Shown here piece after piece: positions 35,173-44,452 of a stretch of DNA of 64,000 bases (its first letter is position 1; every line of letters begins with the position of its first letter). The stretch is from Caryophanales bacterium UBA743 (GTDB lineage Bacteria; Bacillota_I; Bacilli_A; RFN20; CAG-826), in contig DBKT01000004.1 of NCBI GenBank assembly GCA_002297365.1, positions 272,223 through 336,222 of the forward strand, in the 5' to 3' direction. The translations under genes and the position numbers were made by a program. A model generated the notes under the pieces. It saw only the letters and a program-made list of their open reading frames with translations, searched no databases and had not been told where the DNA came from.

Positions 35173-37538
35173 TGAATAAGAAAAACGTCATCGTCTTGCT
35201 ATTAATGCCCTTTATCATCGCTTTGGCATGCTTAACCTCCATCAACATCACCTTCAATTTAATCGATACGGATATCATCGGAATTCGCTGGGATTACCAA
35301 GCCAATGAGGCTTATCGCGTATCCGATAGCCCTTATGAATTAAAGGCCGTTGGCCAAAACCAGAAGAATTATCCGGTAATGAATTCCTCTCTGGTTTGGA
35401 AGGTTTCCAACAGGGATTCGGCGGATATGGAGGTTCACGCTAAGATTGTCGACGGGAATAAGCTTCTTGCTCTCAAAGCGGGAAATATCGTCATCTCCGT
35501 CTCCAACCAAAAAGGGACCGTGCAAAAGCAAATGAATGCCCTGATCTACGACAATTCCGCCATCGTTATCAATTCGTTGCACAAAAGCAGCGGTTCCAAT
35601 ATCGACAAACGCACCTATTTTGGAGAGTATGATTTGAAAAACTCCAAGGAAAAAGTCAGGGCCAGCATCCCCCTAAGCGTTACCTGCTATCCTTCTTCTT
35701 TAAAAGAAAACATGGAGATCTCCTATCTCTCGAAGAACCTTACTTACGATCAATCCTCTTCCATTCTCTCAATCCAATCCGCTTTAGAGAACGATGAGGA
35801 GTCCAGGATCTCTTTCTCTTTTAAAGGCGGAAGCAAAGAGGAAAGCGAAGTATCCTATTCCTTTTTTACCGTCAAAGATGGGGTGAATGTCTACTCCTAT
35901 GACGATTTGATGTATTGCACGAATAAATCAAAGAATGGAGAAGTGGTCGTTCTTCAAACCTCCTTAGAAAGCGAGGAGAATCTCGAAAATAACCAAGAGG
36001 CGTCCCTTTTTGGAAGGAAAGAGAATGGCAAATTCTCTTTTGAGGACGACGTTTATTCCTTCAGCACCCATTGGAATTCATCCTATATCGCCCAATGGAA
36101 CGAATATTGCAAAACCCATAAGGAATACTCACCCATCTCCGATCAAGTCTTAGTTGGCATCCACGTGCAAAAGGATTTCTATGGCAACGGTTACACCCTT
36201 AATCTCCACAATTTGACCTATCCTTATTCTTCAACCACAGTCAATGGGGTGATCGTTCCAACCTTAAGCAAGGACAATCTTTTCAGAGGCCCCTTATCCT
36301 TCTTCACTCTCGGCGATCCAAATGGGATGCCTCTTGTTACGGCTTATGGGCAAGACAACATCGGAATGTATCTAGATGGGGACGATATCACCCTCAACGA
36401 TATCAATCTTAAGAACTGCGACTTCGGGAACAATCTCTCGAATCTGGAATACGTGGGGACCACTTTGGAAACATATGGCAAAAACATCACGGTGAAAAAT
36501 TCTCGCATTTCGAATGGAAAAACCGTCATGAGAGCCTATTCGAGCGACGTTCTATTGGAGAATTCCCTCCTTTCTTACGCAAGAAATTTCTTGCTTTCCC
36601 TTGGCTCTTATGAATACCTCCCTGTGGATGAAAAAAGCCCTCATCGATTTGTCGACGACCAAGGGGCGATAAGCTCCTCTAATCTAGCCGAATATTGCAA
36701 AAGCTCAGGCACCGCGGATACGGTGATGACGAATTTCATCTCAGGTAAGGTCACTTCCTATACCAAAGAAGGATTATTCTCTCTCCAAGAAAGCTTCGAT
36801 TATTCGAAGGATGAGATTTCCTCCATCTATAAAGGCCATATCGAGGTAAGAGATACCTATTTCTATATGAGCAATATCGCCTCGATCGCTTTCGAAAGCA
36901 TGTTCAATGGCCCTTATCTTTATTCTTCAATACCTTCTTTAATCGGAGAGATATTCGGCTCTATTTCCTCAGAAGGAAAATCCCTTGTCCCGCTTGAGGC
37001 GAAGAATTGCGGCGGCATCTCCTATCCTGTTGAGCTCACCATTTCCGGCAAGACGCGCTTCTATGATTATAAGAAACAAGAAGGGATGGACCTCGCGGGT
37101 TTAATCCGCGAAAACATCTCCAAAATAGCCAACTCCATCCTTCAAGATAAAGAAGTGAGCATCACCATTGACGATATCTTCCCAATCAAGAGCCTTCTCT
37201 ACCGCGAAGCGAAGAAAAAGAAGCTGATTTACCAAGATAATATCGCGGTTCCGATCGCCTATTATGGGGGTGGGGCAAACTACTCCAAAGTGATTTATAA
37301 TAAAGACGCGGAAGTTCGGGATCATATTCAAAATGAATTGAAAACCGATATGCTTAGTGAGCTTCTTACCCTTGGTGAAAGCTCCGTGTCAACGATGAAA
37401 GGCATTCGTTCGATGATGAAACGCTGCGTTCTTGCCTGCATAGGCTTTAATGATTTCCGTTTCTCTTTGCTTAAAGGAGATGGATACCTTTATGGGGAAA
37501 CCCCCAAGGTCGCTGATTTGATTTCGAATTCCAAATAA
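35172..37538 (+). CDS. Large membrane-anchored surface protein with beta-helix-like repeats
   Basis: This is a 788-residue protein. An N-terminal hydrophobic segment (residues 5-29) acts as signal or anchor. The 35-130 region is Ig-like in character. Residues about 330-480 show short repeating beta strands (DDITLNDINLKNCDFGNN, KNITVKNSRISNG, SDVLLENSLLSYARN) typical of right-handed parallel beta helices such as pectate-lyase folds. Such proteins bind or cut polysaccharides or act as adhesins. No catalytic site is evident. It lies between the ABC permease and a lipoprotein. Confidence 0.7.
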   Translation: MNKKNVIVLLLMPFIIALACLTSINITFNLIDTDIIGIRWDYQANEAYRVSDSPYELKAVGQNQKNYPVMNSSLVWKVSNRDSADMEVHAKIVDGNKLLALKAGNIVISVSNQKGTVQKQMNALIYDNSAIVINSLHKSSGSNIDKRTYFGEYDLKNSKEKVRASIPLSVTCYPSSLKENMEISYLSKNLTYDQSSSILSIQSALENDEESRISFSFKGGSKEESEVSYSFFTVKDGVNVYSYDDLMYCTNKSKNGEVVVLQTSLESEENLENNQEASLFGRKENGKFSFEDDVYSFSTHWNSSYIAQWNEYCKTHKEYSPISDQVLVGIHVQKDFYGNGYTLNLHNLTYPYSSTTVNGVIVPTLSKDNLFRGPLSFFTLGDPNGMPLVTAYGQDNIGMYLDGDDITLNDINLKNCDFGNNLSNLEYVGTTLETYGKNITVKNSRISNGKTVMRAYSSDVLLENSLLSYARNFLLSLGSYEYLPVDEKSPHRFVDDQGAISSSNLAEYCKSSGTADTVMTNFISGKVTSYTKEGLFSLQESFDYSKDEISSIYKGHIEVRDTYFYMSNIASIAFESMFNGPYLYSSIPSLIGEIFGSISSEGKSLVPLEAKNCGGISYPVELTISGKTRFYDYKKQEGMDLAGLIRENISKIANSILQDKEVSITIDDIFPIKSLLYREAKKKKLIYQDNIAVPIAYYGGGANYSKVIYNKDAEVRDHIQNELKTDMLSELLTLGESSVSTMKGIRSMMKRCVLACIGFNDFRFSLLKGDGYLYGETPKVADLISNSK

Positions 37539-37549
37539 GGAGAAAAAAC

Positions 37550-38566
37550 ATGAAAAAAACAATCCAAACAATCTTGCTTAGCTTAGGGCTCTTATTGGCT
37601 CCTATCTCTTTAATGGGATGTTCTTTCTTCAACACGGATGATTCGGTCGTGAATATCAAAAACGTCGACGTTCAAAAAGACCAAGAGGGCAATACCGTTA
37701 TCACCATTTATTATACGGACGTGAACTCCGAGCCGACCGTCTTCACCATTCCCAAAGGCAATGACGGCAAAGAGGGAAATGGCATCAAAAACATCGAATA
37801 CACCCCCTTGGAAGATGATTCTGGAACCAAAATCACCATTTATTTCACCGACGAAAGCAAAGAACCTGTTTCCTTTCTTGTGAAAAATGGCGAAGGGAAA
37901 AAAGGAGAGGATGGCGCCGGAATCTTCGAATTGACTTCCGAAAGGGATGAGGAAAACAAAAGAACGGTGATTACGATTACATTCACCGATGACCGCGACC
38001 CCCTCGTTTTATACATCCCCGATGGAGAAAAAGGCGAGCAAGGCAATTCCGTTCGCAGCATCACCCAAACCTTATCCAGCGATGGAACGAAATATATCAT
38101 TACCTTCCTTGATGATTTCGGGGATGTGATTTCCAGCATCGAGCTTCCTCGCGCCAATTCTTGGCTTTCCGGAACGACAACCCCTGATGACGAGAGTGGA
38201 AACGATGGGGATTTCTATTTTGAGACGACCCATTATTACGTCTATCAAAAAGTCGGTGGGAAGTGGAATAAGGTCGCCGAACTTGGCGCGGCTAAAGAGA
38301 ACGAAAAAACCCACGAAGTCACTTTTGATGTAAATGATTCCGTTTCCGAAAGCGCCTATATCACCCGTGGGCAAAAAATCTACACCATCACGGAAGGAAT
38401 GAATTTCTATTCCTCTGGTTTCGATCTTCCTTTGGCTAATCGTGTTGGATACGCCTTCTCTGGCTGGATTACCTCAAAGACATACGATGTCACCCTCGGT
38501 TTGTTCACCAATCTTACCGAAGTCTATAAAGACATGACCCTATACGCTTACTGGACAAAACAATAA
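37550..38566 (+). CDS. Surface lipoprotein with charged repeats and InlB-type B-repeat
   Basis: A 338-residue lipoprotein with lipobox LMGC and Cys24. The mature part begins with three related units, each pairing a beta stretch of the TVITIYYTD or TKITIYFTD kind with a GNDGKEGNG or GEGKKGEDG linker. A SWLSGTTTPDD spacer follows near 203, and the C-terminal 80 residues match the Listeria-Bacteroides (InlB B) repeat ending in YAYWTK. These modules occur in adhesins. The start is set by AAGGAGAAAAAAC. It probably displays or anchors parts of the surface structure. Confidence 0.8.
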   Translation: MKKTIQTILLSLGLLLAPISLMGCSFFNTDDSVVNIKNVDVQKDQEGNTVITIYYTDVNSEPTVFTIPKGNDGKEGNGIKNIEYTPLEDDSGTKITIYFTDESKEPVSFLVKNGEGKKGEDGAGIFELTSERDEENKRTVITITFTDDRDPLVLYIPDGEKGEQGNSVRSITQTLSSDGTKYIITFLDDFGDVISSIELPRANSWLSGTTTPDDESGNDGDFYFETTHYYVYQKVGGKWNKVAELGAAKENEKTHEVTFDVNDSVSESAYITRGQKIYTITEGMNFYSSGFDLPLANRVGYAFSGWITSKTYDVTLGLFTNLTEVYKDMTLYAYWTKQ

Positions 38567-38571
38567 AAAAC

Positions 38572-39186
38572 ATGAAAGAAAGAACCCCTGGGAAACATAC
38601 CTTATTAGGGACCTTAATTGCCATTATGGCGGTAGTCGGAAGCGTTTCCGTCGGTTTTTCGGCGTGGACGTTTGGGAATAACGCCACCAGCGCAAATGGG
38701 GATTTGACCATCAACGCCGATAAGGTGATGGGAAATTATTTTGAAGCGAATATCCTTTCTCCCGCTCTGGTCACCGAATATGGCTTCCTTGTGGATGATA
38801 CCTTTACCGCTTCCTCAACCTTTATCCTCACTTTTAACATCAAAGATTTTCAGGACATTCTTCAAAGCAAAATCCATTTTGATTTCACCTTAAGCTATGA
38901 TTCCTCAAAACTATCTTTTGATATGTTTTCTTCGACTAATTGCAGGGTTTCTCAAACTCTTCGTGCTGGAGGCTCCTCCCTTCAATACACGGTAGAGCAA
39001 AGCCAAGCGCATACCTTAAAAAGCCATTTTGATTTGGTTTTGCCATCTTCTTATCCAGAAAACGGCATCTTTAACGATATTAAAATCACAGTTAAAAACT
39101 TTGATTTTAGCGGTGATAGCGGCAAAAGTCTCGCCTCTACATTGCCTTCGCTTAAATTGCATCTAACAACGGTGGTGAGTCTTTAA
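38572..39186 (+). CDS. TasA/camelysin-like secreted protein (SipW-type substrate) 3
   Basis: This 204-residue protein has a hydrophobic N-terminal helix, the SipW-type cleavage motif GFSAW at residues 28-32 and the following NGDLTINADKV motif. The mature part is a single beta-rich domain of about 165 residues, the size of camelysin-like subunits. It begins five bases after the lipoprotein stop and overlaps the next gene by one base. Probably a structural subunit processed by the operon's signal peptidase. Confidence 0.75.
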   Translation: MKERTPGKHTLLGTLIAIMAVVGSVSVGFSAWTFGNNATSANGDLTINADKVMGNYFEANILSPALVTEYGFLVDDTFTASSTFILTFNIKDFQDILQSKIHFDFTLSYDSSKLSFDMFSSTNCRVSQTLRAGGSSLQYTVEQSQAHTLKSHFDLVLPSSYPENGIFNDIKITVKNFDFSGDSGKSLASTLPSLKLHLTTVVSL

Positions 39187-41156
39187 TGAAAATGCTCCAT
39201 AGAAAAAGATTCATAACCTTATCCGCAATAGCGGCAGGATTCATTTCCTTATTTTCCTATTGCTTTGGCTCTTGGACATTTATTCAAGATAAGGATATCG
39301 GCTATGGATTTCAGAATTCTGAAGCTCAGCCAGTCGCCTATATTGATGGGAAGGATGCCGTAAAATATTCAACGGTCAAAAAAGCCTTAGATGTTGCAGT
39401 AAGTGGAGAAACTGTTTATGTAATTCCTGGTGCCAAGAATACAGAAAAAGGCACGCTCACCATCAAAAGCGGCGTTATTTTGAAACTTCCGTATGGTGAA
39501 AAGACGAGTAAAGACACACTAAACACATTAGAAAACACGTTATCAACAGGTGTTTTTTCTGATGAAAGCAACGAGAATCTTTTGTCTTCAAACATCAAAA
39601 TCAACGGAACTCTGATAAATAAAGGAACATTAGAGATAGGAACCGAACTAGGCGGAGCAGATGGAAATAAAAAACTTGGCTTAGCTGTGGAAGGGAAATA
39701 TTCTCAAATAACACTGCTTGGAAACAGCAAAATAGACAATTACGGAACAATTAATTGCTATGGCTACATAAAAGAAACGGAAGTAAATGGAATTAGACCA
39801 ACAATCGTAAACTATTCAGGTAGCACTGCATATATGCCTATGTGCGTATATGATTGGAATGGTGGTGGTTACGCCTATGCCTGCAATAAAGCTGATGTTT
39901 TGCCAATCAACATGTTTGATTTTCCTAATGTAAAGCCATCAATTCAATACAATTATGGCTCTAAACTTCAAGTTTTATTCAGGGTAAATATCTCAAATCC
40001 TCTTGCTGTTGGCGAAGATCAACCGTGGCGCAATGTTGATAGGACCAATATCATTGGGAAAATTGAAGACAACAATGCGTTTTTTATGCTCTCTTCCGGC
40101 GCGTCATTAACATTGGATTATCAAGGGAAGAGCGACGTTTATACGATTAACGATAGCAAAATTGATTCTTCTTTAGACGTATTAAATATAACCAATGTCA
40201 AAATTTCAGGGGGCGTAACATTGGGAAATTTGACGATGTCCTTGGAAATTGGCTCGATTAACGCTTCAATCGAAACTTCAAAGGTTCTTTGTCCGATTTC
40301 CTACAAATTCGATATTGAAGTTCTTTCTGGTGCCAAACTTACTTTTTCTCAAAAAACTAAGTTTTTAGCTGGATCCAAAATGGTGATCGATAAAGGCGCG
40401 ACCGTTGTTTTCAACCAACAATGCGTTTTTTATCAAGAGAATCAAAGTCTACAGAAAAAAGAATATAACCAATATCCAAATAAATTGAATAAGGCGACAT
40501 TGATCAATAATGGCACCTTAGAACTTAATTCTTCATTCGGTGGATTTATAGACGTGAATGGAATTGATGCAGTTATTAAAACTGCAGCGAATTTTTCCAA
40601 CAGCATATTGTCAAAAGAAGCGTCAACGTTTACGAAATTCCTTGACAAACTGCCTGAAGCAGCAAGCACATATAGCATTTCTACAAGTGCTAAAGGAATG
40701 ATTTCGTATAATGGTCTGGAAAAAACTGAAACTACGATGGTTTCAAAAACTGAGTATTCGTCTAAAAGCGCTAATACAGCTTTCTTTTGGAACGCAACAG
40801 TTGAAGCAAATATTGCACTTTTATTAGAAAAGGCTACCTTAACCGCCATAGGACAAACTTCCAAATTATCTCTTGTTCTTGTCCCAATTAATGATTGGTT
40901 TGATTTAAATACAATAAGCTGGACAATATCTAAACGAGAAAGCGACAACATTTTGAGTACCGCTTCAAAGAAAAATACTATTACAAGCAATGGAATGACA
41001 GCAACTTTTGAAGTTTTTGATAATGATACTTCTTGTTTATTTGAGACTAAATATGCAACATGGACATATACGATAAAAGTGACAATTTCTTCAAAACCTG
41101 AATATGGTGGAAAATCTTTTGAAACAACGGCACAAATTATTGTTAAACACCAATAA
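39186..41156 (+). CDS. Large SipW-type secreted protein with beta-helix-like body
   Basis: This 656-residue protein has a basic start, a hydrophobic helix and the cleavage motif CFGSW at residues 26-30. The mature protein opens with a pectate-lyase-like AVKYSTVKKALDVAVSGETVYVIPGA segment, then repeating strands (TLTIKSGVILKLP, KINGTLINKGTLEIG, STLINNGTLELNSS) of the sort that stack into a parallel beta helix. A C-terminal Ig-like domain is suggested near 570-655. Codon use becomes more AT-rich than in upstream genes, hinting at a separate history. No terminator follows. Confidence 0.7.
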   Translation: MKMLHRKRFITLSAIAAGFISLFSYCFGSWTFIQDKDIGYGFQNSEAQPVAYIDGKDAVKYSTVKKALDVAVSGETVYVIPGAKNTEKGTLTIKSGVILKLPYGEKTSKDTLNTLENTLSTGVFSDESNENLLSSNIKINGTLINKGTLEIGTELGGADGNKKLGLAVEGKYSQITLLGNSKIDNYGTINCYGYIKETEVNGIRPTIVNYSGSTAYMPMCVYDWNGGGYAYACNKADVLPINMFDFPNVKPSIQYNYGSKLQVLFRVNISNPLAVGEDQPWRNVDRTNIIGKIEDNNAFFMLSSGASLTLDYQGKSDVYTINDSKIDSSLDVLNITNVKISGGVTLGNLTMSLEIGSINASIETSKVLCPISYKFDIEVLSGAKLTFSQKTKFLAGSKMVIDKGATVVFNQQCVFYQENQSLQKKEYNQYPNKLNKATLINNGTLELNSSFGGFIDVNGIDAVIKTAANFSNSILSKEASTFTKFLDKLPEAASTYSISTSAKGMISYNGLEKTETTMVSKTEYSSKSANTAFFWNATVEANIALLLEKATLTAIGQTSKLSLVLVPINDWFDLNTISWTISKRESDNILSTASKKNTITSNGMTATFEVFDNDTSCLFETKYATWTYTIKVTISSKPEYGGKSFETTAQIIVKHQ

Positions 41157-41164
41157 AAGGCTAC

Positions 41165-41194
41165 TTGAGAAAAAATTCGTTTTGCTTATATACT
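41165..41194 (+). promoter_or_regulatory. Promoter giving a leaderless ABC ATPase transcript
   Basis: TTGAGA at 41165-41170, an 18-base spacer and TATACT at 41189-41194. The expected start of transcription falls on the ATG at 41201, which has no ribosome-binding site. Confidence 0.6.
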
Positions 41195-41200
41195 AAAATC

Positions 41201-41923
41201 ATGAACAAGTCCACAAATTTGCCATACATAATGGAAGCGAAATCCTTGCATAAAGAGTTCGTTTCTGGGGATACTATAATTCACGCCGTTGACGGCATGT
41301 CTTTTACGATTCTTGAAGGGGAGTTAGTCGTTATTGTAGGCCCTTCAGGCGCAGGTAAATCAACTTTATTAAACCTCATCGGTGGAATGGATAGTGTCAC
41401 AAGCGGCTCTCTTGTCGTCGATAAGCGAGAAATCTCTAAATACAACAAACGACAACTGACGGAGTATCGTCGAAATGAAGTGGGCTTCGTCTTCCAGTTC
41501 TATAATTTGATGCCAAACTTAACCGCGAAAGAGAATATCGAATTATCCACCGAATTAAAGAAAGACGCCTTAAATCCTGAAACGGTCTTAAAACAAGTTG
41601 GTTTAGGAGAAAGGATGAACAATTTCCCCTCCCAGTTATCGGGCGGGGAACAACAAAGGGTCTCCATTGCCAGAGCTTTGGCAAAGAATCCAAAAATCAT
41701 TCTTTGCGATGAACCAACAGGCGCTTTGGATTACGTGACTGGGAAAGAGATATTGGCTCTTTTATCGAACGCTTCAAGGAAAGAGAAAAAGACGGTCATT
41801 ATCGTTACGCATAATAGTGCACTCACGAAGATGGCCGATCATCTTATCCGTGTTAAAAACGGCATGATTATCGAAGATATCCATAATGAGCATCCGACGG
41901 ACATCCATGAGATCGAGTGGTGA
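41201..41923 (+). CDS. MacB/LolD-type ABC transporter ATP-binding protein
   Basis: This 240-residue ATPase has Walker A GPSGAGKST at residues 48-56, the signature LSGGEQQR near 146 and Walker B IILCDEPTGALD near 166, all in the form that pairs with FtsX-type permeases. The ATG at 41201 is preferred, since a promoter places the transcript start there; an alternative is the Met 10 codons later. The partner permease gene follows directly but is broken, so this ATPase may be idle or may serve another permease. Confidence 0.88.
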   Translation: MNKSTNLPYIMEAKSLHKEFVSGDTIIHAVDGMSFTILEGELVVIVGPSGAGKSTLLNLIGGMDSVTSGSLVVDKREISKYNKRQLTEYRRNEVGFVFQFYNLMPNLTAKENIELSTELKKDALNPETVLKQVGLGERMNNFPSQLSGGEQQRVSIARALAKNPKIILCDEPTGALDYVTGKEILALLSNASRKEKKTVIIVTHNSALTKMADHLIRVKNGMIIEDIHNEHPTDIHEIEW

Positions 41924-41926
41924 ATT

Positions 41927-43789
41927 ATGAAAGCCTTCACCAAGACTCTTTGGAGGATGTTCAAAGAAAACAAAGGAAGATTCATCGGAAATTCCTTGAT
42001 CGTTTTAATCTCCGTAGCCTTATCCACCGGTTTAGCGAGTGCCCCAAAACTCTATGAAGAAAGCTTCATCCGCAATAATTACGCCAATCAAAATATTCCT
42101 GACCTTATCTTGAAGAGCAAAACAGAAGATGGCTTTTCCAAGGAAGACGCGGATGAAATCAAAAAAGAAGACAATGTCTTCGATGTCCTCCGTCTTTTTC
42201 AGATGGATTATCTTAGCGAGGCTTCCTATTACCGCATTTCCCTCCAGGATTTATCCTCCGATGTATCCAAACTAACCCTCCTTGAAGGAAAGAAACCGAG
42301 CGTGACCTATGATTTCTCAAAGGAAATCGAAACTCTTGCCTTAGAGGGAAACCGCAATCGAAAATCCTATTGATTAGGAGATAAGATTGAGCTAAAACTG
42401 AACACTTTGGAAAAGATGTTCCCTGATTTAAAAGAAGGGGATTTATCGACTATTCTTGGTTTTGAACACATTACTTTAAGAGTCGTTGGCATTGTTTCCT
42501 CTCCCCTTTATAATTCCGTTCAAAAAGAGAATGTCATGCTCGAAGGAAAAGAGAAGGAAAGCATAAGGGGTGCCTTCTTTTTGGAAGAATCCCTCCTTCC
42601 GGAGAAGATTTCTATCGAAGTAGGTTCCGCGCCGATTGATATCCCTTTAAGAAACATGTTTCATTACACGGACATGGATGTCGTTTATCAAAAGAAAAGC
42701 CAATATTTTTCCGATCAATACAAGGAAGAAATGGATGGAAACTCGAAACGTCTCCTCGCGAAATACGGCGAAGATAAAGTAAGCGTCCTCACATTGGAGG
42801 AAAATGTTTCCTACAGCCTTTTTAAAAGCTACAGCAGCAAGATAAAGAAAATATCCTATACGTTCCCCATTTTCTTTATCGTTGTGTGCGCGTTGGTGAA
42901 TCTAATCACCCTCTCTCGTCTTATAAAGGAAGAGCGAGCTCTTTGGAGGGGTGAGCGGCTTAGCGATTGGCCTTCCTTTGGTGCCTTTTGTCATCTTGCC
43001 TGCCTATCAAAGCGTCTTTGAATTATCCAATCATCTTCAGATACGTTTCTTCAATTTGCCCTCTTATCTTCTTTTTAGCGCTATTCTTCTTTTATCTATT
43101 GGGGTCACTTTATATTGTTCCTTCAAGGCTTTGAGAGAAACGCCGTCCTCTTTAATGAAAGGAGAGGCTCCGAAAGCGGGAAAGAAAACCCTGCTCGAAC
43201 GAATCTCTTTTTATGGGACAAGCTGCCTTTCCGCTATAAATCTTCCTTCCGAAACATCTTCCGCCAGAAAAAGAACCTTATTCTTACCTCCTTATCGGTT
43301 ATTGGTTCGACCGTCTTGTTGATGCTAGGCTTTGGCTTATTAGATATTTCCCACGCTTTAAAGGATGATGCTCTTTTTGGGAACGTGGCTTCTTCTATGG
43401 GGTCTATCTCTTTTGTAATCATTCTTTTTGCTTTATCGATGGCAATTGTCGTCATTTATTCTTTAGCGAATATGAACATTCAGGATAGGCAAAGAGAAAT
43501 CGCCACTTTGAAGGTGCTTGGCTATCATGATAAAGAATGTTCTTTCTATACTTTCCGTGAAATCATGATTATCTCGATTGGCTCTTCTTTATTGGCTCTT
43601 CCTATTAGCGCTCTTTTAATGTATTTCGTATTTAATTGGCTGGATTTTGGCTCCATAAATGACGTTCAGTGGTGTTCCTATATATTCTCTTTTGCTATTG
43701 TTATCTTAGCTACGATCCTGGTGAATCTTCTTCTCTATCCAAAAATAAAAACAGTGGATATGAACGATTCTCTGAAAACGCTGGATTAG
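41927..43789 (+). pseudogene. FtsX-type ABC permease gene with stop and frameshifts
   Basis: The parts add up to a MacB/FtsX-like permease. An N-terminal helix and extracellular region run to an in-frame TGA at 42371-42373. The same frame goes on (LGDKIELKLNTLEKMFPDL) to about 42945, where a shift and probably a small deletion remove part of a helix after RLIKEER. A second shift near 43205 leads to the last part (RNIFRQKKNLILTSLSVIG, then four-helix FtsX domain with REIATLKVLGYHDKE). At least three lesions mean the gene is dead. Confidence 0.85.
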
Positions 43790-43793
43790 TTCC

Positions 43794-43823
43794 TTGAAAA
43801 GAAGCTTTCTTATTCTTTATAAT
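43794..43823 (+). promoter_or_regulatory. Promoter of the small membrane protein gene
   Basis: TTGAAA at 43794-43799, an 18-base spacer and a perfect TATAAT at 43818-43823, 36 bases before the ATG. Confidence 0.75.
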
Positions 43824-43858
43824 AAATCCAGATAGGGGTTTAAAGGGAAAATACAACT

Positions 43859-44374
43859 ATGAAAAAATTTTTGAAGTACACGGGGATCTGTTCCTTCGTT
43901 TTGGCATTAATTGCCTTCATTTTAATGCTCGGCACCGATAGCTTAGTATATAATTATAAGGAAGGTGCTTTTTCTGTCTCCACCAGCATTAGTGGAACTC
44001 TTGGAGTCTTTGGCGGAACTTATTCCTTAATGGGCTTAAGCACAACTTGCAATGCGACTTGGTCCGCTATCATTGCCTTCATTCTTATCGTGGTGGCAAT
44101 GATTATCTTGCTTGCTGGCTTTATCTTACCATTGCTCAAGATTCATACCCTCGATAAGGTTGCAGGCATCCTTAATTTTGTGGCCGTCATCGCTCTTCTT
44201 GTCGCAGGCATCTTCTTATTCATCGAGCTTCCTTGCTTTGCAAGCGCCAATGGGGGAGGAGATTACTCTGGCTGGAGCCTTGGGGCTGGCTGGATTGTCG
44301 CTGGCATTTTGTGTTTGCTAGCGGGACTCCTCTCTGTTCTTCCTGCCATCTTCGATTTCTTAGGAAAAAAATAA
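43859..44374 (+). CDS. Four-helix membrane protein of unknown function
   Basis: A 171-residue protein with membrane helices at about 8-27, 68-94, 100-122 and 138-165 and a Ser/Gly/Thr-rich loop after the first. No family is recognised. Similar small proteins are common in Mollicutes-like Bacilli, but I cannot name one. It has its own strong promoter and terminator, which supports a real gene. Confidence 0.75.
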   Translation: MKKFLKYTGICSFVLALIAFILMLGTDSLVYNYKEGAFSVSTSISGTLGVFGGTYSLMGLSTTCNATWSAIIAFILIVVAMIILLAGFILPLLKIHTLDKVAGILNFVAVIALLVAGIFLFIELPCFASANGGGDYSGWSLGAGWIVAGILCLLAGLLSVLPAIFDFLGKK

Positions 44375-44403
44375 AACGAAATTCCCTTGAATCCCTTTTA
44401 GAG

Positions 44404-44430
44404 AAACCGCCTTTGGGTGGTTTTTTCTTT
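44404..44430 (+). terminator. Terminator after the four-helix protein
   Basis: AAACCGCC, loop TTTG, GGTGGTTT, followed by TTTCTTTC. Confidence 0.85.
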
Positions 44431-44452
44431 CTCGTTGGTTCATAATGTTTTT

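Noticed and set aside
42371..42373. In-frame TGA inside a permease gene as evidence for TGA = Trp (code 4)
   Set aside because: Many intact genes end in TGA (rimO, rbfA, fic, iron ABC genes) and Trp is encoded by TGG throughout; the tRNA-Trp has anticodon CCA. The same permease also has frameshifts, so it is simply broken.
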